The notes under the pieces: generated by a model
What the model saw: only the letters and a program-made list of their open reading frames with translations
Databases searched by the model: none
Told to the model about the DNA's origin: nothing
Shown: one piece after another, positions 15,945 through 24,264 of the stretch
Layout: each line of letters starts with the position of its first letter
Position numbering within the stretch: position 1 is the stretch's first letter
Position numbers and translations under genes: made by a program
NCBI GenBank assembly: GCA_900553025.1
Contig: USBT01000006.1
Location: 1-53,359 of the forward strand
Direction of reading: 5' to 3'
DNA from: an uncultured Eubacteriales bacterium
GTDB lineage: Bacteria > Bacillota > Clostridia > Peptostreptococcales > Anaerovoracaceae
Length of the DNA stretch: 53,359 bases

Positions 15945-16707
15945 TTATTTGGTTAGCAATGATGATGGTATAAGAGCGACGGGCATTACAGCTTTGATCA
16001 AAGCACTGTCCTCGCGAGAGGGTGTGAATGTTTACGTTTGTGCACCTGACGGACAGCGCAGTGGTAACAGTCAAAGTATATCCTTAAACGGTACCGTGTA
16101 TGTATCAGAGGTTAAAGTAGACGGAGCAAAGCTTGCGTGGCAAACGAGTGGCACGCCCGCTGATTGTGTGAAAATAGGCTTGCAAAAATGCGAGGAATTA
16201 GGCTTAGAAATCGACATGGTTTTCGCAGGCATCAATATGGGAAGCAATGTCGGAAAGGATACACTTTATAGTGGAACTGTTGGTGCTGCTAAGGAAGCAG
16301 CAGTTTCAGGCTATAAGGCTGTGGCATTATCTGTAGCAGGACATCACTGCACACATTTTGACGGTGCATGTAATATCGCAATAGAGTATGTTGAAAAGTT
16401 AAAAGACTTTCTAACACCAAAGCTTATCCTCAACATAAATGTCCCTGATTTACCAGAGGATGAAATTAAGGGTGTCAAATTCACAAAGCTTGGACCTAGG
16501 TACTTTAAAGATAGATTTTGGGAGCATGTAGATGAAGGACCAGGAGCATACAAGCTTGACGGAGCTCCAGGAGACTTTTCGGATTTAGGCGATGAGTATG
16601 ATGTATGTGCAATGCAATCGGGATATGCGAGCATCACGCCATTGCATTTTGATTATACGGATTACAGAGTTTTGGAGGATTTGAAAAAGTGGGAAATAGA
16701 AATTTAA
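15937..16707 (+). CDS. surE: 5'/3'-nucleotidase SurE
   Basis: SurE is a metal-dependent phosphatase acting on nucleoside 5'- and 3'-monophosphates. The N-terminal LVSNDDGIRATGI supplies the two metal-binding aspartates, APDGQRSGNSQSIS the conserved serine/asparagine loop, TSGTPADCV and AGINMGSNVGKDTLYSGTVG the remaining ligands. The 256-residue length is normal. It starts with TTG at 15937 inside the end of the sirtuin gene, with AAAGG just upstream; no ATG gives an intact motif. The final bases overlap the next gene by 19. Cytoplasmic. Confidence 0.94.
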   Translation: MINYLVSNDDGIRATGITALIKALSSREGVNVYVCAPDGQRSGNSQSISLNGTVYVSEVKVDGAKLAWQTSGTPADCVKIGLQKCEELGLEIDMVFAGINMGSNVGKDTLYSGTVGAAKEAAVSGYKAVALSVAGHHCTHFDGACNIAIEYVEKLKDFLTPKLILNINVPDLPEDEIKGVKFTKLGPRYFKDRFWEHVDEGPGAYKLDGAPGDFSDLGDEYDVCAMQSGYASITPLHFDYTDYRVLEDLKKWEIEI

Positions 16708-17252
16708 GAATAAAAAGAAATGATTCACTGCTGATAGCTATTGATTATCAGGAGAAACTCATGCCTGTTATGGATGAGGTCGAAAGACTTAGAGATAAGG
16801 TCAGCAGACTAACAAGAGGCATTGGTGTTTTAAAGATACCTGCTATTGCAACCGAGCAATATCCAAAGGGACTTGGACGCACAGAGAATTTTGAAGAATT
16901 CGAAAAAAATTTAGGTGGTGTAACTCTTGTTGAAAAAGATAGCTTTTCTGCATTCGGAGCACCTGAATTTGAGGAACTCGTAAAAGCCACATCGAAGAAA
17001 ACTATTTTGTTGTGTGGGATTGAAGCTCATATTTGTGTTCAGCAGACGGCGCTGGATTTTCTGGAGAGGGGATATAGGGTGCTTTTGATTGTAGATTGCT
17101 GTTCTTCGAGGAGTGTACTCGATAAGTCTATTGCTCTTTCGAGAATGCAGCAGGCAGGGGTTGAACTTGTAACAGTGGAATCTCTTCTTTTTGAGATGAT
17201 TGAAGGGAATAAAGATTCTGAATTTAAGGATATTTCGAGAATTATAAAGTGA
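16689..17252 (+). CDS. Isochorismatase-like cysteine hydrolase
   Basis: This 187-residue protein has the cysteine hydrolase triad: aspartate in LLIAIDYQEKL, lysine in VEKDSFSAF and cysteine in LCGIEAHICVQQTA, with the usual cis-peptide region before the cysteine. The segment ATEQYPKGLGRT resembles the ISOC/YcaC subgroup rather than nicotinamidases, which carry a DxH...H metal site that is missing here. The substrate is therefore unknown. It begins with GTG at 16689 behind GGAGG, overlapping the end of surE by 19 bases, so sirtuin, surE and this gene form one coupled unit. Cytoplasmic. Confidence 0.85.
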   Translation: MGNRNLRIKRNDSLLIAIDYQEKLMPVMDEVERLRDKVSRLTRGIGVLKIPAIATEQYPKGLGRTENFEEFEKNLGGVTLVEKDSFSAFGAPEFEELVKATSKKTILLCGIEAHICVQQTALDFLERGYRVLLIVDCCSSRSVLDKSIALSRMQQAGVELVTVESLLFEMIEGNKDSEFKDISRIIK

Positions 17253-17282
17253 ACAGTTTAGGAAGTAGTAATAAGTAGTTAT

Positions 17283-18263
17283 ATGGAAATTTTTAAAAAT
17301 AATTTTGACGAACTTTCTGATGATGACAAGAATTTGCTCGATTCGTATTTTACTGGATACCCATATAAGGGTGCGGGCTATACGCTGGTTGCAAATTATG
17401 CGTGGCGGAATGTTTATTGTTTGAATTGGGAAGTTTATGAGGATCTTTTGCTCCTTTCGGGGTCAAACTGCATGGATGAAAATCCGAAGGCGATTTTTTC
17501 AATGCCTATGACATGTACGGGAGAATATGATGTTGAGAAGCTCAGGGCTGCTGTTTTGTATGCAAAAGAAAAATTTGAGGATGCTGGGTTTGAGTTTAGG
17601 ATGGGAATGATTCCTGAACACATGCTGCCATTGCTTGATGAGGCTTTTCCTGGAGAAGTGGAATTTATAGCTGACAGGGATGAAGATGAATACGTGTACC
17701 TAAAAGAAAAAATGATAACGCTTAGCGGGCGTGCACTGCATAAGAAGAGGAATCATTTGAACTTTTTCAAGAAAAACTACGTATATGAGGCTAGGCGATT
17801 AACGCTTGAAGATACAGATATAGTGATGAATCTCGTAAAGGACCTTATAGATGAGAAGAATCCCGATGAAAATGATTTCGAGGACAAAGTGGAAACTATG
17901 GATCCGGATGACCTGAAAACTCTCAAGGCAGAGGAATATGCTATTTCGGAAAACATGAAATTCGTTGAGAGTGAAAGGACATATAGTGTAGGAATATTTA
18001 TTGACGGATCCTTGGTGGCATTTTCGCTTGGAGAAAGATTGACTGAGGACATGGCGGTCGCACACTTTGAAAAGGCAAGAAGTGAGTACAGGGGACTTTA
18101 CCAGATTGTGGCGAGTGAATTTTGCAAATTATTGCCCGATGATGTAGAATATATAAATAGAGAAGAGGATATGGGCATTGAAAATCTTCGACGAGCCAAA
18201 GAATCTCTAAGACCGGAAACATTTACAAGAAAATTTTCGGTAAAGTTTAAACAAAACAGTTGA
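17283..18263 (+). CDS. DUF2156 domain-containing protein (GNAT-like fold)
   Basis: The 326-residue protein matches the soluble DUF2156 family, related to the C-terminal aminoacyl-transfer domain of phosphatidylglycerol lysyltransferases but without the membrane part. Visible landmarks are an aromatic N-terminal region (YTLVANYAWRNVYCLNW), the paired-lobe midpoint GRALHKKRNHLNFFKK near residue 150, and the second lobe with VGIFIDGSLVAFSLGE, VAHFEKARSEYRGLYQIV and EYINREEDMGIENLRRAK, where family members are most conserved. Its biochemical role has not been established. It follows the hydrolase gene by 30 bases and probably shares its transcript. The thiolase promoter overlaps its stop codon. 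Confidence 0.85.
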   Translation: MEIFKNNFDELSDDDKNLLDSYFTGYPYKGAGYTLVANYAWRNVYCLNWEVYEDLLLLSGSNCMDENPKAIFSMPMTCTGEYDVEKLRAAVLYAKEKFEDAGFEFRMGMIPEHMLPLLDEAFPGEVEFIADRDEDEYVYLKEKMITLSGRALHKKRNHLNFFKKNYVYEARRLTLEDTDIVMNLVKDLIDEKNPDENDFEDKVETMDPDDLKTLKAEEYAISENMKFVESERTYSVGIFIDGSLVAFSLGERLTEDMAVAHFEKARSEYRGLYQIVASEFCKLLPDDVEYINREEDMGIENLRRAKESLRPETFTRKFSVKFKQNS

Positions 18264-18288
18264 TTTTAAATTCAAAAGAGAGTAATAT
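18260..18288 (+). promoter_or_regulatory. Promoter of the thiolase gene
   Basis: TTGATT (18260-18265) and TAATAT (18283-18288) are separated by exactly 17 bases, a good housekeeping promoter match. The leader to the thiolase ATG is about 60 bases and ends with AGGAGG. Confidence 0.6.
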
Positions 18289-18354
18289 AAGAACAACAAG
18301 TATGTTAATCAATTAACAAATAGAAAGAATAGAAAGTTTTAGGAGGAAAAATTT

Positions 18355-19536
18355 ATGAGAGAAGTAGTAATTGCGAGCGCAGCTAGAACACCTATCGGAA
18401 GCTTTGGCGGAAGTCTTAAGACTGTACCTGCAAGAACATTGGGTGCTATATGTATCAAGGAAGCTCTTAAGAGAGCAGGTATTGATGGCGCAGATGTTGA
18501 TGAAGTTATTATGGGTAACGTTCTTCAAGGTGGATTAGGCCAGAACATTTCAAGACAGATGTCGCTGGACGCAGGGCTACCTGTAGAAGTTCCTGCTATG
18601 ACAATTAATAAGGTTTGCGGTTCTGGACTTAGGGCTGTTGAACTTGCTGCGCAGATAATCAAGGCAGGAGATGCTGATATTATCGTTGCAGGTGGTGCTG
18701 AAAACATGTCAATGGCTGGATATGTAGTTCCTAAGGCAAGATGGGGAGCAAGAATGGGTGACACTAGCATGGTTGACATGATGGTTCACGATGGATTGAC
18801 TGATGCTTTCCACAACTATCATATGGGTATCACTGCAGAAAATATTGCAGAGCAGTGGGGAATAACAAGAGAAGAGCTTGATGAGTTTTCTGTGAACTCT
18901 CAGCACAAAGCAGAGGCTGCTGTGAAGGCCGGTAAATTCAAGGAAGAAATCGTTCCAGTTGAGGTTTCGCAGAGAAAGGGAGATCCTATCGTATTTGATA
19001 CTGATGAATACCCTAAATTTGGTGCATCTGTTGAGAAGATGGCTAAGCTAAGACCTGCATTCAAGAAGGATGGTGTTGTTACAGCTGCTAACGCATCCGG
19101 AATCAACGACTCAGGTGCAGCACTTGTTGTCATGAGCAAGGAAAAAGCTGATGAACTTGGAATCAAGCCTCTTGCAACTATTAAGGGATACGCATCCGCA
19201 GGTGTTGATCCTACAATCATGGGCATCGGACCTGTTCCTTCATCAAAGAAAGCTCTTGAAAAAGCAGGTTGCAAGATTGAGGACATGGACCTTATTGAAG
19301 CTAATGAAGCTTTTGCTGCGCAGTCAGTTGCAGTTGGAAGAGACCTAGGAATAGATCCTGAAAAGCTAAATGTAAACGGTGGAGCTATTGCTCTTGGACA
19401 CCCAATTGGAGCTTCAGGTGCTAGAATTTTGATTTCTCTATTATTCGAAATGCAAAAGAGAGATGACGCTAAGCTCGGCCTAGCAACTCTTTGCATTGGC
19501 GGTGGAATGGGAACTGCTATGGTTGTTGAAAAATAA
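18355..19536 (+). CDS. Acetyl-CoA C-acetyltransferase (thiolase)
   Basis: The enzyme condenses two acetyl-CoA into acetoacetyl-CoA, the entry to butyrate or to isoprenoid-type routes, or runs in reverse during degradation. All catalytic parts are present: the acylated cysteine in NKVCGSGLRA (about residue 88), the histidine in GGAIALGHPIGASGAR (about residue 349) and the second cysteine in TLCIGGGMGTAMV near the end. Its 393 residues are typical of ThlA/AtoB. Codons are the least A/T-biased in this part of the window, with AGGAGG 6 bases before the ATG, suggesting high expression. It is monocistronic: its own promoter lies upstream and a hairpin terminator follows. No crotonase or hydroxybutyryl-CoA dehydrogenase genes are adjacent. 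Confidence 0.95.
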   Translation: MREVVIASAARTPIGSFGGSLKTVPARTLGAICIKEALKRAGIDGADVDEVIMGNVLQGGLGQNISRQMSLDAGLPVEVPAMTINKVCGSGLRAVELAAQIIKAGDADIIVAGGAENMSMAGYVVPKARWGARMGDTSMVDMMVHDGLTDAFHNYHMGITAENIAEQWGITREELDEFSVNSQHKAEAAVKAGKFKEEIVPVEVSQRKGDPIVFDTDEYPKFGASVEKMAKLRPAFKKDGVVTAANASGINDSGAALVVMSKEKADELGIKPLATIKGYASAGVDPTIMGIGPVPSSKKALEKAGCKIEDMDLIEANEAFAAQSVAVGRDLGIDPEKLNVNGGAIALGHPIGASGARILISLLFEMQKRDDAKLGLATLCIGGGMGTAMVVEK

Positions 19537-19570
19537 GATTTATAACTAAATCCAAGGTTTATGGAATAAA

Positions 19571-19603
19571 TAGGATAGTATTTCTTAGGAATCTACTATC
19601 CTA
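19571..19603 (+). terminator. Intrinsic terminator of the thiolase gene
   Basis: TAGGATAGTA (19571-19580) pairs with TACTATCCTA (19594-19603), a perfect 10-bp stem with a 13-base loop, followed by TTTTAATTGTT. Confidence 0.8.
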
Positions 19604-19704
19604 TTTTAATTGTTCAGATTTAGTGGTGATTTATCAAAGAGGGGCGACAGTAGAAATATTTACAAATAAAACTTAAATTTTCTTAAGAAAAACAGCTTAT
19701 ACTA

Positions 19705-19733
19705 TTGGAATCTTAGAAAAATTGTGTTAAAAT
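19705..19733 (+). promoter_or_regulatory. Promoter of the ftsE operon
   Basis: TTGGAA (19705-19710), a 17-base spacer and TAAAAT (19728-19733) preceded by TGT (extended -10). It lies about 40 bases before the ftsE start and after the thiolase terminator, so it should drive ftsE through ctpA. Confidence 0.6.
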
Positions 19734-19774
19734 TAACCCAATGTTAGAAAGGTGCATTATTGGGGATTTGGGTA

Positions 19775-20509
19775 ATGATAAAGTTTGAGAATGTAACTAA
19801 GTATTATGGGGATAATGTTGGCTTAGAAAACGTTTCAATCGCCATAGATAAAGGGGATTTTGTTTTTTTAGTAGGACCAAGTGGTGCCGGGAAATCAACA
19901 TTTATTAAGCTTATTCTTAAAGAGATTAATGCTGATTCCGGCTCTATTTTAGTGAACGGAAAAGAAGTAACAAAGCTTAAAAATCACGAAGTTCCGAAAT
20001 TAAGACAAAGCATAGGCATTGTATTCCAGGATTTCAGGTTACTACCGAAAAAGACTGTTTATGAGAATGTTGCCTTTGCTATGGAAATTTTCAGGTGCAG
20101 TCAGAATCAAATTAAAAAAAGAGTGCCACAGGTTCTTGATATAGTTGGAATAGGTAACAAGGCTAATAAGTATCCTGATGAGCTTTCAGCGGGAGAACAG
20201 CAAAGAGTTGCAATTGCAAGAGCAATTATTAACAATCCAAAGCTTTTAATCGCTGATGAACCAACTGGAAATCTTGACCCAGAAACCGCTTGGGACATCA
20301 TGGATATTCTAGAAGGAATTAATGAATCGGGGACGACTATCGTTATGGTCACGCATTCTAAAAATATTGTAGACCAAATGGAAAAAAGGGTAGTTGCGAT
20401 AGAAAATGGAAAAATTGTTAGAGATGATGTTGGTATATATGGATATGATGAGTCCTGTGAAACTTGTAAGATAGGAGCGTTTTCAACTGATGAACAGTCT
20501 GATATATAA
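19775..20509 (+). CDS. ftsE: Cell division ATP-binding protein FtsE
   Basis: FtsE is the ATPase of the FtsEX complex, which in Gram-positives switches on a peptidoglycan hydrolase at the membrane. Seen are Walker A (GPSGAGKST, about residue 36), a Q-loop (VFQDFRLLPKKTVYENVAFAM), the signature LSAGEQQRVAIARA, Walker B with LLIADEPTGNLDP and the H-loop (VMVTHS). I chose the ATG at 19775 because the protein then starts MIKFENVTKYYG like other FtsE proteins; a TTG at 19760 adds five residues. The C-terminus runs about 20 residues past the usual end and contains a CETC pair (YGYDESCETCKIGAF). It overlaps ftsX by 20 bases. Confidence 0.95.
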   Translation: MIKFENVTKYYGDNVGLENVSIAIDKGDFVFLVGPSGAGKSTFIKLILKEINADSGSILVNGKEVTKLKNHEVPKLRQSIGIVFQDFRLLPKKTVYENVAFAMEIFRCSQNQIKKRVPQVLDIVGIGNKANKYPDELSAGEQQRVAIARAIINNPKLLIADEPTGNLDPETAWDIMDILEGINESGTTIVMVTHSKNIVDQMEKRVVAIENGKIVRDDVGIYGYDESCETCKIGAFSTDEQSDI

Positions 20510-21380
20510 TATAAAACAAGTTGTTCAACAAATAGGGAGAAATAAAGGTATGTCCTTTGCTTCTGTTCTTGCAATTACAGCAATGATGTTAATTTTGGGA
20601 TTATTTTTTGTAATTTCTGTTAATATTAACCTGTTCTCAGAGATGATACAAAAGGATTATGATTACGTTGAAGTGTACTTGAAAGATGATGTTGATGAGA
20701 AGCAAGTCGACAACATAAAGGGTAAACTTGAAAATATTAGCGGTGTGAAAAACATTGAATATAGATCAAAGCAAGAAGCTCTTAAGATAATGAAACAAAG
20801 ATGGGGCGAGAGTGGGTATCTGCTTGATTCACTCGGAGATAATCCATTGCCAGATTCTATCGTAATAAATGCAGAAGATAACGAAACGGCGAATAACATC
20901 AATAAATTTGCCAAGAAGATAGATGGTGTAGAGGATGTAAAATATTACAAGGAAACGGTGGATAAGCTAACAAAGGCATCGAATTTTCTGCAGTATTCTG
21001 CAATAGTAATAATGATATTCCTGATAGTTGTTTCTGTAATTGTTGTTTCAAATACGATTAAACTAACAGTTTTAAATAGATCAAAAGAAATAAGCATAAT
21101 GAAGTATGTCGGAGCAACGAACTGGTTTGTTAGGGGTCCATTCCTGATTGAGGGGATATTTCTTGGCATTGTTTCTTCAATGATTGCTGCCGCATTAACC
21201 TGGTTAATTTATATTCAAATAGAAAAACTGATAGGTGACGATATTATGGTTATATTGTCATCTCCTTTAGTTCCGGCAGATTATTTAGCGGTAAATCTAC
21301 TAGTTATATTCCTGGCCATAGGTGTAAGTGTTGGAGCCAGTGGAAGTATAGTTTCTATGAGAAAGTTTTTGGATAAATAA
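20490..21380 (+). CDS. ftsX: Cell division protein FtsX
   Basis: This 296-residue permease-like partner of FtsE has a short cytoplasmic N-terminus (NIKQVVQQIGRNKGMSFASV), a first membrane helix (residues ~22-45), an extracellular domain of about 110 residues containing the usual SKQEALKIMKQRWGE and NPLPDSIVI segments, and three further helices from about residue 165 on, including the conserved KLTVLNRSKEISIMKYVGAT loop. It would relay FtsE ATP hydrolysis to an extracellular hydrolase. The gene directly downstream encodes a coiled-coil M23 peptidase, the expected partner. It overlaps ftsE and has an internal start. Confidence 0.95.
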   Translation: MNSLIYNIKQVVQQIGRNKGMSFASVLAITAMMLILGLFFVISVNINLFSEMIQKDYDYVEVYLKDDVDEKQVDNIKGKLENISGVKNIEYRSKQEALKIMKQRWGESGYLLDSLGDNPLPDSIVINAEDNETANNINKFAKKIDGVEDVKYYKETVDKLTKASNFLQYSAIVIMIFLIVVSVIVVSNTIKLTVLNRSKEISIMKYVGATNWFVRGPFLIEGIFLGIVSSMIAAALTWLIYIQIEKLIGDDIMVILSSPLVPADYLAVNLLVIFLAIGVSVGASGSIVSMRKFLDK

Positions 21381-21390
21381 GGAGAGAAAA

Positions 21391-22518
21391 ATGGTTAAAA
21401 AAGCATCTATTGTTTGTATAGTAGGAACCCTTATGCTTGGATTACTGGCTATAGATTTGCATGCCACAGATGTAAATTCACTAAAAAACAAGCAAAGTGA
21501 TATTAGCAGTCAGCAAAGTGACTATCAAATGAAAGATAAGGAGTTGGGGAAAAAGATACAAGAAAAGGCTGAAGAAGTTGATGATTTGCAGTCGGAGGTA
21601 GATACAACTCAAGCTAAGGTTGATAAACTTGATAACAGTATTCGCATTAAAAAAGAAGAAATGTCCAATCGAAAAGATGGTTTAGAAAAAAGACTTAGAA
21701 ATATGTACAAAAAAGGAACAGTAAGCTTTGTGGATATAATTTTAAGTTCCAATAATGTTACTGAATTCATATCTAACCTTGAGTTTGTACAAAAAATATA
21801 TGAAAATGATAAGAATACACTCAAGACGTTAACGAGTGAGCATGAACAACTTCAGAAAGATGAAAAAAAAGTAGTTGAATATAGGGCGACTCTTGAAGAG
21901 AAGCAAAGAAAGGTAGCTGAAGCAAAGAAATCCTTGGAAAAAGACCAAGCCCAGGTTAGGAAGCAGATAGAAGATTTAAAACAAGCATATGCTGATTTGG
22001 GTAACCAGATATATGCAGCCCAACAGGCAGAAATGGCTAAGCAGCAGGGAAATCAAAATAACTCTAGCAATACTGGATCATCTAGCCCTGGAACATCAGG
22101 AGGCTCGTCATATGTTCAGCCTGGATCAACGGGTATTTTCCAGTGGCCAGTAAGAGGCATGATTACCAGTGAGTTCGGATATAGGTCTTTTATACTAAAC
22201 GGAGCTCCTTACAGTGATTTTCATACTGGACTTGATATAGCTGCTCCAGCTGGGACACCAATATGTGCAGCAGATGGTGGTAAGGTTATAATTGCTGGAG
22301 CTATGCCAGTTTCAGGTAACACCGTAGTAATTGACCACGGCAATGGCTTTTTAACTCTCTATGGACATAATAGTTCTATTGCTGTGTCGGTTGGTCAAAC
22401 GGTATCTAAGGGGCAGGTTATTGCGTACTGCGGGATGACAGGCTTGGCAACAGGCAACCACTGTCACTTCCAGGTAAACATAAACGGGAGACCTGTTAAT
22501 CCTAGAGGATATTTATAA
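21391..22518 (+). CDS. Coiled-coil M23 family murein hydrolase (PcsB/EnvC-like FtsEX partner)
   Basis: The 375-residue secreted protein starts with a signal peptide (basic MVKK, hydrophobic to about residue 25), followed by a long coiled coil (residues ~28-220, rich in K, E, Q and D), a Ser/Gly/Asn linker (about 225-250) and a C-terminal M23 peptidase domain. The zinc ligands are visible in FHTGLDIAAP (His, Asp) and HCHFQVNI (His-x-His), together with GNTVVIDHGNGFLTLYGH. The enzyme should cut peptidoglycan cross-bridges or stem peptides during division. Architecture and position right after ftsX point to control by FtsEX, as EnvC and PcsB are; note that PcsB itself uses a CHAP domain. Ten bases separate it from ftsX. 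Confidence 0.9.
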   Translation: MVKKASIVCIVGTLMLGLLAIDLHATDVNSLKNKQSDISSQQSDYQMKDKELGKKIQEKAEEVDDLQSEVDTTQAKVDKLDNSIRIKKEEMSNRKDGLEKRLRNMYKKGTVSFVDIILSSNNVTEFISNLEFVQKIYENDKNTLKTLTSEHEQLQKDEKKVVEYRATLEEKQRKVAEAKKSLEKDQAQVRKQIEDLKQAYADLGNQIYAAQQAEMAKQQGNQNNSSNTGSSSPGTSGGSSYVQPGSTGIFQWPVRGMITSEFGYRSFILNGAPYSDFHTGLDIAAPAGTPICAADGGKVIIAGAMPVSGNTVVIDHGNGFLTLYGHNSSIAVSVGQTVSKGQVIAYCGMTGLATGNHCHFQVNINGRPVNPRGYL

Positions 22519-22543
22519 GGTTAGAATTTAGAACATTTAGAAT

Positions 22544-24232
22544 ATGCAAAACAATTTTAACATGCAAGAAATCAACCCTATCATTTTAGAAATATTACAT
22601 GATAGAGGTTATAATTCAGAAACAGAAATTCAAGAATTTCTTTCAACCAGACCTAGAAAGACATATGATCCATTCCTTTTGCTCAACATGGCAGAGGGAG
22701 TGGATTTAGTATTGTCAGCGATTGAAAGCGATGAGCGAATATGTATATATGGGGATTACGATGCAGATGGCGTAACTGCGACATCAATTTTACTTGAATT
22801 TCTTTCAAATCTAACATCAAATCTCAGTTATTATATACCTTCAAGATTTGATGAGGGGTATGGACTTAACAAGGCTGCAATGGAAAAAATAAGCAAAGCA
22901 GGTGTGGATCTTGTCATAACTGTTGACTGCGGAAGTGTTTCAAAAGAAGAGGTTGAGTATGGGGAAAAACTTGGTCTTAAAATTTTGGTCACTGATCATC
23001 ACCGCGCAGATAATGAGCGGCTACCGCAATGTCCGGTTATTAATCCCAATCAGCCAGGTTGTGAATATACGTTCAAAGGACTTGCAGGCTGCGGCGTAGC
23101 ATTTAAGCTTGCCCAGGGTGTAGCTCGTACTATTGGATTGCAGTCGCACACTTACAACAACACTCTAGATTTGGTCGCAATAGGAACTGTCGCTGATGTT
23201 ATGCCTCTTGTTGATGAAAATAGAACTTTGGTTAAATACGGGTTAATGAGGTTGAATTCTGCAGATAGAAAGCCCCTCAAAATTCTCATAGAGGAAATTG
23301 GTTTGAAAGTAGGAGAAGTGACTTCTTTTAACATAGCTTTCGGGATTGCTCCACACATAAATTCTGCCGGTAGAATCAAGGCTGCAAGACTGGGAGTAAA
23401 ACTTTTCAGAAGCACTTCAGATGATGAAATCACAGAAATTGTTGAAACGATAAAAGACTGCAACAAGCAGAGAAAAACTTTACAGGATGAGATATATAAA
23501 GAGTGCTTAAAACGAATTAAAGAAGAATATAAAAATAATAAAAAAATATCAGATTTTATTTTAATTGATCTTGAAAATGCTCACGAGGGTGTGACCGGTA
23601 TAGTTGCAGGAAGACTAAAGGAACGGTTTTATCGTCCGGTTGCTATTCTAACAAAAACTGAAGATGGATTTTTCAAGGGGACATCCCGAAGCATAGATGG
23701 ACTTGATATTCATTCGTTATTATCAAAATTTTCTGATTTATTTATTAGTTTTGGCGGGCATAAAGCAGCTTGCGGTTTTACAATATCAGAAAACAATGTT
23801 CCGTTGCTGCGTGAAGGCATTCTGGATTTAATGAGAAACGAACTTTCGAAGAACTCTGATTTGTTGACAAGAAAGTGGAATTGGGATCTCGAGTTGGCTC
23901 CCGAGGATGTTACAATAAGCTTAGCTCAGGATCTATTGATGCTTGAACCATCTGGAAAATGCAATGAAAAGCCTGTTTTTGCAGTAGATGGTAAGGTAGC
24001 GAACCTAAAAACCATGGGAAATGAAGCCCAATATAGACGGTTTCAACTGACATCGGAAAAATCTGATTCTTTTGTTTCGTGTGTGTGTTTTGGTATAGAA
24101 CAAGGTTCTATTGATGAAATTGTTGAAGGTAGACATGTTAAAGCTATTGGAGATATCAGTCTTAATCGATGGAATGGTAATGTTTTGGCACAGATGAACG
24201 TGAAAAAAATCTTTCAAAAAGATACTATATAA
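22544..24232 (+). CDS. recJ: Single-stranded-DNA-specific exonuclease RecJ
   Basis: RecJ degrades single-stranded DNA 5' to 3' in recombination and repair. The DHH phosphoesterase motifs are present: CIYGDYDADGVTATS (motif I, about residue 70), VITVDCGS, VTDHHRAD (the DHH motif, about 150), DLVAIGTVADVMPL, and the DHHA1 part with HEGVTGIVAGRL and SFGGHKAACGF. A C-terminal OB-type region follows. The 562 residues match short Firmicute RecJ proteins. It sits in the division operon, 25 bases after the M23 peptidase gene. A 14-base tandem duplication covers its stop codon. Cytoplasmic. Confidence 0.95.
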   Translation: MQNNFNMQEINPIILEILHDRGYNSETEIQEFLSTRPRKTYDPFLLLNMAEGVDLVLSAIESDERICIYGDYDADGVTATSILLEFLSNLTSNLSYYIPSRFDEGYGLNKAAMEKISKAGVDLVITVDCGSVSKEEVEYGEKLGLKILVTDHHRADNERLPQCPVINPNQPGCEYTFKGLAGCGVAFKLAQGVARTIGLQSHTYNNTLDLVAIGTVADVMPLVDENRTLVKYGLMRLNSADRKPLKILIEEIGLKVGEVTSFNIAFGIAPHINSAGRIKAARLGVKLFRSTSDDEITEIVETIKDCNKQRKTLQDEIYKECLKRIKEEYKNNKKISDFILIDLENAHEGVTGIVAGRLKERFYRPVAILTKTEDGFFKGTSRSIDGLDIHSLLSKFSDLFISFGGHKAACGFTISENNVPLLREGILDLMRNELSKNSDLLTRKWNWDLELAPEDVTISLAQDLLMLEPSGKCNEKPVFAVDGKVANLKTMGNEAQYRRFQLTSEKSDSFVSCVCFGIEQGSIDEIVEGRHVKAIGDISLNRWNGNVLAQMNVKKIFQKDTI

Positions 24233-24244
24233 AAGATACTATAT
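24217..24244. repeat. 14-bp perfect tandem duplication over the recJ stop
   Basis: AAAAGATACTATAT occurs at 24217-24230 and again at 24231-24244 without a gap. The recJ stop TAA (24230-24232) lies at the junction. With one unit the frame would also end in TAA at the same codon, so the duplication is probably neutral replication slippage. Confidence 0.85.
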
Positions 24245-24264
24245 AATAGAAAAGAGATTTTAGT

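Noticed and set aside
16689..17252. Nicotinamidase (PncA) to recycle sirtuin-released nicotinamide
   Set aside because: The DxH...H metal site of nicotinamidases is absent; ATEQYPKGLG fits other isochorismatase-like hydrolases.
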